From assembly GCA_937924895.1 (NCBI GenBank), contig CALEYP010000090.1:1-47687 (forward strand): a stretch of 47,687 nucleotides of DNA. Reading direction: 5' to 3'. Origin of the DNA: an uncultured Alphaproteobacteria bacterium (GTDB lineage Bacteria > Pseudomonadota > Alphaproteobacteria > Puniceispirillales > Puniceispirillaceae). Numbering within the stretch: position 1 is the stretch's first letter; each line of letters starts with the position of its first letter. Shown piece after piece: positions 42,922 through 47,687 of the stretch. The position numbers and the translations under genes are program-made. The notes beneath the pieces were generated by a model, which saw nothing but the letters and a program-made list of their open reading frames with translations, was not told the DNA's origin and made no database searches.

Positions 42922-44634
42922 TTAGGCTGCGCTGGCCTTTTCGATTGACCGTGTGATGTGCCATTGCTGGAGCACAGATAGGGTGTTGTTCCATGTCCAA
43001 TAAATCACCAAACCTGCTGGGAAACCAGCGAGAAGGAATGTGAAGAAGACAGGCATCCACGCAAACACCTTGGCTTGGATTGGGTCTGGTGGGGGCGGGT
43101 TCAAACGCATCTGAACAAACATGGATAGACCCATCAAAATTGGCCATACCCCGATATTCAGGAACCCTGGTACATAGTCGGTTGAGTAAGGCAATAAACC
43201 AAACAGATTCCACAAAGATGTTGGGTCAATGGCAGACAAGTCTTGAACCCAGCCAAAGAACGGCGCATGACGCATCTCGATCGAGACATATAGCACCTTA
43301 TAAAGCGCGAAGAAGACCGGAATCTGAAGCAAAATAGGAAGACAACCCGCCGCCGGATTCACTTTCTCCTGCTTATAAATCGCCATCATTTCTTGATTCA
43401 GCTTTTGGCGATCATCGCCATGCTGTTCACGCAATGTCTTCAAGCGCGGGGCAAGCGACCGCATCTTGGCCATCGACTTGTAGGATTTATTTGCCAGCGG
43501 ATACAGTACAAGGCGCACAACAACCGTAAAGGCTAGGATGGCCGCCCCAAAATTCCCCAACAGACCAAAGAACCACTGAATGGCATAGAAGAACGGCTTG
43601 GTAAGGAAATAGAACCAGCCAAAATCAATCGCGAGGTCAAAATTCGTCACGCCCAACTTTTCACTATAAGCATCAAGCTTTGAGACGACCTTCGCGCCAG
43701 CAAAGAAATGTGCCTGATAGGTGATGCTGGCATTTGGCGCGATGGCCATGGCATTGCCTAAATAATCTGTCTGATAGCGATCTTCTGAACCAGCCAAGGC
43801 GCGCATTGTAAATTTGGCGGTTTGCGCTTGATCAGGAATCAAAGCTGTCAGCCAATATTTATCTGTGATGCCGACCCATCCACCATTTTCAGTTCCCACA
43901 AATTCTGCGGCTTCTGATTTGAGGTCGCCATATTGTTCTTCGCGTAATGTTTCGTCAACAACACCAATAGGCCCTTCATGCAAGATGAAGATGTCTGATA
44001 CCTCTGGTGTCCCAAAACGGCGAATTAAGCCGTAAGGCAGAAGGCGCACTGTATCAGCTGTGGCATTGCTCACCTCATCAGTGATGCTCACCATATAATC
44101 GTCATCAATGCCGATGGTCCGCGTAAAGACCAACCCTTCACCATTATCATATTGCAAGGTCACAGGCGTATCAGGTGTCAGGCGTGCATCATTAGTTTGC
44201 CAAATTGTATCAGAGGTTGGCAAACTAAGGTTGGTATTATCGCCAATCCAGCCAAATTCAGCAAAGTAAGGTGTAGTATCCGATATTTTGCGTAACAGCG
44301 TGATTTTATCAGAATCCTCATCCAGCGTCTCACGATAAGAGGTCAGGATGATATCATCCAAGCGCGCCCCTTTGGTCGTCAGAGACCCTGTGATTGATGG
44401 TGTTTCAATCATAACCCGCGTGGCATCATCAGATGGTCTGGCTGGTGCATCTGTCAAAGCGGCCGCAGCGCTAACCTCTGCTGTGGCAGATGGCAAATCA
44501 GATTGTGTCTGCGCCTGATTATAGGCGTCACGTTCAGCTTTTAATTCAGGTTCAACGAAATAAACCTGCCAGCCGATAAGCACCAACATGGATAGAATTG
44601 ATGCCGCGATAAGATTTTTGGATTCAGGTGTCAT
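42922..44634 (-). CDS. yidC: Membrane protein insertase YidC
   Basis: This 570-residue inner-membrane insertase folds and inserts membrane proteins with or without Sec. I start at the ATG at 44634, where GAAGAG is near and the normal N-terminus TPESKNLIAASILSMLVLIGWQVYF follows. A start 12 codons earlier is possible. The first membrane segment is followed by a large periplasmic domain (about 60-355) and the conserved five-helix core with FGAAILAFTVVVRLVLYPLANKS (part: VVRLVLYPLANKS), the coiled region KMRSLAPRLKTLREQHGDDRQKL, and GCLPILLQIPVFFALYKVLY. The hydrophilic-groove arginine in VVRLVLYP is intact. yidD and rnpA lie upstream. Confidence 0.96.
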   Translation of the reverse strand: MTPESKNLIAASILSMLVLIGWQVYFVEPELKAERDAYNQAQTQSDLPSATAEVSAAAALTDAPARPSDDATRVMIETPSITGSLTTKGARLDDIILTSYRETLDEDSDKITLLRKISDTTPYFAEFGWIGDNTNLSLPTSDTIWQTNDARLTPDTPVTLQYDNGEGLVFTRTIGIDDDYMVSITDEVSNATADTVRLLPYGLIRRFGTPEVSDIFILHEGPIGVVDETLREEQYGDLKSEAAEFVGTENGGWVGITDKYWLTALIPDQAQTAKFTMRALAGSEDRYQTDYLGNAMAIAPNASITYQAHFFAGAKVVSKLDAYSEKLGVTNFDLAIDFGWFYFLTKPFFYAIQWFFGLLGNFGAAILAFTVVVRLVLYPLANKSYKSMAKMRSLAPRLKTLREQHGDDRQKLNQEMMAIYKQEKVNPAAGCLPILLQIPVFFALYKVLYVSIEMRHAPFFGWVQDLSAIDPTSLWNLFGLLPYSTDYVPGFLNIGVWPILMGLSMFVQMRLNPPPPDPIQAKVFAWMPVFFTFLLAGFPAGLVIYWTWNNTLSVLQQWHITRSIEKASAA

Positions 44635-44696
44635 ACTCTTCACAGGCCTGTTTTTAATTACGCTCCCCATTTAGTAAAGCGCAGCGCTCTAAATGG

Positions 44697-44939
44697 CTAG
44701 TCTTTTTCATCAGGGTCTGGCACAGGATCATAGCCTGACCCGCCCCAAGGGTGGCAACGCCCTATACGTTTAACGGTTAACAGCCCGCCACGCAATGGGC
44801 CATGTTTATCTAGCGCTTCTAAGGCATAGGCCGAACAGCTGGGGGCAAACCGGCAATTCACGCCTAAAATGGGGGAGATCAAAAAGCGATAGCCATAGAT
44901 CAGAACCTTGAAAGGTAAAAGGCATAGGATGCGAATCAT
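44697..44939 (-). CDS. yidD: Membrane protein insertion efficiency factor YidD
   Basis: This 80-residue peripheral membrane protein has the family signature from LIYGYRFLISPILGVNCRFAPSCS, shown as ISPILGVNCRFAPSCSAY, then LEALDKHGPLRGGLL, and RIGRCHPWGGSGYDPVP. It aids membrane protein insertion together with YidC. The start overlaps the rnpA stop by four bases, so it is translationally coupled. It is separated from the yidC start by 62 bases. Confidence 0.95.
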   Translation of the reverse strand: MIRILCLLPFKVLIYGYRFLISPILGVNCRFAPSCSAYALEALDKHGPLRGGLLTVKRIGRCHPWGGSGYDPVPDPDEKD

Positions 44940-45316
44940 TGACTGCCTGCTTTCTCAGTCTTTTTATGGAGCTTGACCAAGGCACGCTTCATCTCATCAC
45001 ACAGCACCTCCCATGGCGCATCAGCTAGGTCATAGCGCGCCACAAGGCTATAATCATGTCCCTCATGGGCCTCTTGTAGCACAATCTCTCGCAGCAAGGC
45101 CCGCATCCGACGACGCGCACGATTGCGCCGCACCGCATTCCCTGTTTTCTTGGACGCCGTAATCCCAAAATGTGGGGGGCCGTCAGCTCTGGTACGGCAC
45201 GCTTGCAAAATAAAGAAGGGAGTGACCTGTTTTACACCCTGATCGCGCACTATCAGGAATTCACGCCGTTTGCGCATCGCTATCAGTGAGGTCTTTTGTA
45301 ATAGGTGAGGCATCAT
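44936..45316 (-). CDS. rnpA: Ribonuclease P protein component
   Basis: This 126-residue basic protein is the protein subunit of RNase P, which trims tRNA precursors. The RNR motif appears in GNAVRRNRARRRMRALLRE, preceded by FGITASKKTGNAV. The N-terminus REFLIVRDQGVKQV is the usual helix-strand start. The ATG at 45316 has AGAGG four to five bases upstream and is followed directly by a second ATG. Its transcript begins beyond the hairpin between rpmH and rnpA, which may lower its expression relative to rpmH. The stop overlaps yidD by four bases. Confidence 0.95.
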   Translation of the reverse strand: MMPHLLQKTSLIAMRKRREFLIVRDQGVKQVTPFFILQACRTRADGPPHFGITASKKTGNAVRRNRARRRMRALLREIVLQEAHEGHDYSLVARYDLADAPWEVLCDEMKRALVKLHKKTEKAGSQ

Positions 45317-45350
45317 TATCCTCTTATCACATGCCGGTTATAATACCGCA

Positions 45351-45388
45351 TGAAAAAAGGGCACCTCTTTTATCAAGATTATGCCCTT
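45351..45388 (-). terminator. Terminator-like attenuator between rpmH and rnpA
   Basis: On the minus strand AAGGGCA (45388-45382) pairs with TGCCCTT (45363-45357) around an 18-base loop, followed by further T residues (six T in a row, counting the end of the stem). This has the form of a weak rho-independent terminator. A partial terminator at this point would give more L34 mRNA than RnpA mRNA, as reported for the E. coli rpmH-rnpA operon. Confidence 0.6.
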
Positions 45389-45404
45389 CATCTTCAAGAT
45401 AGTG

Positions 45405-45424
45405 CTCATACCCTATGGTATGAG
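45405..45424 (-). other. Perfect hairpin just after rpmH
   Basis: CTCATACC (45405-45412) and GGTATGAG (45417-45424) form a perfect eight-base stem with a four-base loop, beginning about 20 bases after the rpmH stop codon. There is no T-run, so it may protect the 3' end of the short rpmH transcript made by stopping at the following terminator-like hairpin. Confidence 0.6.
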
Positions 45425-45443
45425 AGTCGCCACATGGTCAGCC

Positions 45444-45578
45444 TTAGGCTGATAGGCGAGCTCTGCCCTTCGCGCGGCGTGCGCGAATAACGCGGCGGCC
45501 ACCAACTGTTGCCATACGTGAACGGAAGCCATGACGGCGCTTGCGAACGAGTACACTTGGCTGATAAGTACGCTTCAT
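45444..45578 (-). CDS. rpmH: 50S ribosomal protein L34
   Basis: This 44-residue protein is ribosomal protein L34. The sequence starts MKRTYQPSVLVRKRRHGF and continues through RSRMATVGGRRVIRARRAKG to RARLSA, the full canonical protein. The ATG at 45578 has AGGAG eight bases upstream, and the TAA ends at 45444. It is first in the rpmH-rnpA-yidD-yidC-engB string. A longer frame of 92 codons overlaps it on the same strand and is only a shadow. Confidence 0.97.
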   Translation of the reverse strand: MKRTYQPSVLVRKRRHGFRSRMATVGGRRVIRARRAKGRARLSA

Positions 45579-45888
45579 GATCGCGCTCCTTATAACATCT
45601 TCTAATTAATTCAGTCTCGGGGTTGTACTGACTGACCTTGAAATTGTCAATCATTTTGTCAGCTCTTTCTTGTTCGTCAATCACAAGGCTCTCTTATCGT
45701 ACCGCCTTCCTCCCGCTTCATTCCGGAGGGTGATACGGCAACATCTCATCACATCTGCGTGAAAATGCGGCAAAGCCGACTCTTTTTCGCGGCAAGTCAT
45801 TGTGCTGCCTTAACCTTTTATTCATAAATTAGTAGTAACCTACTCTTCCGGATAAGCCGCATGACCTAGGACAGATACAGGAGATGTT
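45579..45888. promoter_or_regulatory. Divergent spacer between rpmH and the sensor kinase gene
   Basis: This stretch of 310 bases holds no convincing gene. On the rpmH side there are two TTGAC-type hexamers (around 45643-45665 in minus orientation), but no good partner at the right distance. A hairpin with CCTCC/GGAGG arms lies near 45705-45730. On the kinase side, TTGTGC and CATAAA 17 bases apart (near 45800-45826) form a weak promoter candidate, and an inverted repeat AGTAG-TAAC-CTACT sits just after it (45831-45844) as a possible operator. DnaA boxes were not seen, so it is not an origin in the style of some rpmH-dnaA regions. Confidence 0.35.
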
Positions 45889-47238
45889 ATGCTAGCAGGA
45901 TCGTTGACCAGGCAAATTATTGGACTTGTTGCTATTTGTTTGTTTATCGCGGAAATCCTCATTTTCGTGCCCTCTGCTGCGCGCTTTCAACATCAATGGA
46001 TGGAGCGGCAATGGCAGCATTTCCTAGCGCAATTCACCTTAGGGGAAGCAACCAAACATGGCACCATGGCAGAGTTAGAGGCCGCCTATACCGATATTGA
46101 GACAGTTTCAGCCGTCTCCTTTTATATGCCAGACTTCATATGCTGGAAGGATCCGACAGGCGCGATGACAGAGCTAGGTCATATGATAGATGGGGCAATG
46201 AGCTATGATTTGGCAAAATCACCTCTTCTCCAAACACCTTTGCTTGTCTCTTTGCTGTTTTCTGCTGGGCCAGAGGCACTGACTGTCTATGATTCGCGGC
46301 GTAATTTTGATTTCCGTGCAAGTTGGATGGCAGCCCCCCTTCAAGATGAATTACGCGCTTATGCGTGGCGGATCTTTGGCCTCACCCTGATCCTCGGCCT
46401 GATTATCATCACACCTCTTTACTTCTTTTTGATGCGCCGCTTTGTGCGCCCTATCTCGTCCCTGTCACAGATGATCACCACCTATTCACAAAATCCAAGT
46501 GAGATCCCAGAGCCCGCCGATACCGCAACGGCCTATGGTGAAATTGCGCAAATCGCAATGGCCTTTGAAGATTTAGCCGAACAGGTGCGCCGCGCCTTAC
46601 GCCAAAAAGAACGGCTTGCCGATATTGGCGAGGCCACAGCGAAAATTAATCATGATCTGCGCAATATCCTTGTCAGCGCAACATTGGTGGCTGATATGCT
46701 TTCAGAATCAGACGATCCAAAGGTGAAACAAATTGCCCCTCATATTGAGCGTGCCATCACAGATGCGGCAGCGATGACGCAAAATATGATGCATTATTTA
46801 ACCGATGCGAAAGCTGAAGAAGTGGTCTCGTTTGACCTTACAGAAATGGCTGATAATCTGTCTCATGATGGGCAAATTACGGTCAAAACAGCTGGTACAA
46901 CGAGCCTACAAGGCATGCCAAATCTGCTCTATCGTTTGCTATTGAATCTCGCGCGCAATGCTAAGAGAGCTGGCGCAGAAACGTTGATGATTGATGTGTG
47001 GCGGGCCGGACATTTAGCAGTCATTGATATTTCCGATAATGGGCCAGGCATTGATGAGACCATGAAGCCGCATCTCTTTTCAGCCTTTTATTCGGGTCAT
47101 AAAAGAGATACGGGGCTGGGTCTTGCCATCGCCAAAGATATGGCCGTTGCCATGGGTGGGCAGTTACGTCTGTCACGCAGCTCGGAATATGGGTCTGAAT
47201 TTAGATTATCTGTGCCAGCCAAATGGCTATCACAATAA
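45889..47238 (+). CDS. Membrane sensor histidine kinase (HAMP, HisKA, HATPase)
   Basis: This 449-residue protein should sense an envelope signal and phosphorylate a response regulator. Membrane segments lie at about 9-31 and 162-182, with a periplasmic sensing loop of about 130 residues between them that resembles no domain I know. A HAMP linker follows (about 183-240), then the dimerisation domain with H255 in AKINHDLRNIL, then the ATPase domain with the N-box around N357 (LLLNLARNAKR), D383 in ISDNGPGID, and GLGLAI (409-414). There is a good AGGAG ribosome site. No response regulator gene lies within the window, so the partner is encoded beyond it or elsewhere. It converges with the phosphoribosyltransferase gene. 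Confidence 0.92.
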   Translation: MLAGSLTRQIIGLVAICLFIAEILIFVPSAARFQHQWMERQWQHFLAQFTLGEATKHGTMAELEAAYTDIETVSAVSFYMPDFICWKDPTGAMTELGHMIDGAMSYDLAKSPLLQTPLLVSLLFSAGPEALTVYDSRRNFDFRASWMAAPLQDELRAYAWRIFGLTLILGLIIITPLYFFLMRRFVRPISSLSQMITTYSQNPSEIPEPADTATAYGEIAQIAMAFEDLAEQVRRALRQKERLADIGEATAKINHDLRNILVSATLVADMLSESDDPKVKQIAPHIERAITDAAAMTQNMMHYLTDAKAEEVVSFDLTEMADNLSHDGQITVKTAGTTSLQGMPNLLYRLLLNLARNAKRAGAETLMIDVWRAGHLAVIDISDNGPGIDETMKPHLFSAFYSGHKRDTGLGLAIAKDMAVAMGGQLRLSRSSEYGSEFRLSVPAKWLSQ

Positions 47239-47245
47239 GCCGTCC

Positions 47246-47687
47246 TTATGACCGCTTGCTGACAATTGGCTGTGATGGCTGAGGCTCAAGGTCCCATGGG
47301 AAGTAAATCCATGTATCCTGAGAGACTTCTGTCACAAATGTGTCAACCAAAGGCCGGCCGGCCGGCTTGGCATAGACGGTTGCAAAATGTGCCTTTGGCA
47401 TCATCTTGCGCAATTCTTTCGCTGTTTCGCCTGTATCAACCAAATCATCAATAATCAGCCAGCCTTCACCATCTTCTGCCATAGTGGCTGGCTTCAAGAC
47501 CTCTACCTGCCCTTGTTCTTTATCGCGGTAAGACGCCAGACAGGCTGTTTCAATCACACGTAACTCTAATTCACGGGCCACAATCGCGGCTGGTACAAGC
47601 CCGCCTCTGGTAACGGCTACAACACCATCAAACGGGCCCATCTCAGATAGGCGCCATGCCAAGGCCTTAGATGTACGGTGCAATTCC
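47246..47687 (-). CDS. gpt: Xanthine-guanine phosphoribosyltransferase, N-terminus beyond window
   Basis: The visible 146 or so codons match the purine-salvage enzyme that converts xanthine or guanine to its nucleotide with PRPP. Core segments are FDGVVAVTRGGLVPAAIVAREL, shown in part as VAVTRGGLVPAAIVAREL, the PRPP-binding WLIIDDLVDTGETA, and the closing YAKPAGRPLVDTFVTEV and QDTWIYFPWD. The last visible codon of the frame is a TTG, and the sequence here aligns with residues about 15 onward of E. coli Gpt, so the true start lies outside the window. It converges on the sensor kinase gene with a seven-base gap. Confidence 0.9.
   Translation of the reverse strand, partial: ELHRTSKALAWRLSEMGPFDGVVAVTRGGLVPAAIVARELELRVIETACLASYRDKEQGQVEVLKPATMAEDGEGWLIIDDLVDTGETAKELRKMMPKAHFATVYAKPAGRPLVDTFVTEVSQDTWIYFPWDLEPQPSQPIVSKRS

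Noticed and set aside
45406..45684. 92-codon minus-strand frame over the rpmH region
   Set aside because: It is out of frame with, and covers, the canonical L34 gene. Its sequence (many Trp, Arg and Pro) shows no family features.
45753..45790. CGGC-AAA-GCCG hairpin followed by CTCTTTTT upstream of the sensor kinase, considered as a terminator
   Set aside because: The stem is only four bases, and no plus-strand gene lies upstream that would need termination.

Overview
The window looks like a chromosomal segment of a free-living alphaproteobacterium with intermediate GC. The class-level call rests on several gene neighbourhoods known from Alphaproteobacteria: hemC-hemD-mitofilin-like-hemY; rpmH-rnpA-yidD-yidC-engB-argB with dapD/dapE; a membrane-anchored cytochrome c beside kdsB and pheA; and pheA-SRP RNA-dnaX-ybaB-recR. 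A marine SAR116-like lineage is my guess, not a demonstrated assignment. I saw no tRNA, rRNA, insertion sequence, phage or CRISPR array, and coding density is very high, with many 4-bp overlaps.

Left end (1-5087, minus strand): a two-partner secretion locus. An outer-membrane transporter (TpsB) with an unusually long N-terminal part comes first, then a 114-residue membrane protein carrying a glycine-every-fourth-residue helix, then a large filamentous-haemagglutinin-type exoprotein (TpsA) cut by the window edge. This is the most accessory-looking part of the window. A zinc-ribbon membrane protein is transcribed divergently from tpsB.

6.1-14.8 kb: an M48 metalloprotease lipoprotein, a beta-hydroxyacid dehydrogenase and pyruvate kinase on the minus strand, then a complete branched-chain amino-acid type ABC importer (livJ, a strong terminator, livG-livF-livH-livM) on the plus strand. 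14.8-18.9 kb: haem synthesis operon hemC-hemD-mitofilin-like-hemY (minus). 18.9-21.5 kb: tsaD-gpsA-EVE domain protein (plus). 21.5-24.5 kb: a three-gene membrane glycosylation set (minus) combining a lipid-A-synthase N-domain protein, a GT2 transferase and an ArnT-like GT83 transferase. It resembles polyprenyl-phosphate-sugar synthesis followed by transfer to LPS or lipid A.

24.5-37.9 kb: MATE transporter, leucyl aminopeptidase, then ghrA/hisN/cytochrome c (minus). Next come kdsB, pheA, the small SRP RNA (about 31631-31730), dnaX, ybaB and recR (plus), rmuC (minus), then def-fmt-truA (plus). 37.9-45.6 kb (minus): rpmH-rnpA-yidD-yidC-engB-argB-HAD phosphatase-dapD-dapE-membrane protein, coupling ribosome and RNase P supply, membrane insertion, and arginine and lysine/peptidoglycan precursor synthesis. 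A terminator-like hairpin lies between rpmH and rnpA. Right end: a sensor histidine kinase without an adjacent response regulator, and a convergent xanthine phosphoribosyltransferase cut by the window edge.

The most unusual material is the two-partner secretion locus. Everything else reads as conserved housekeeping chromosome, with a few regulatory details worth checking.
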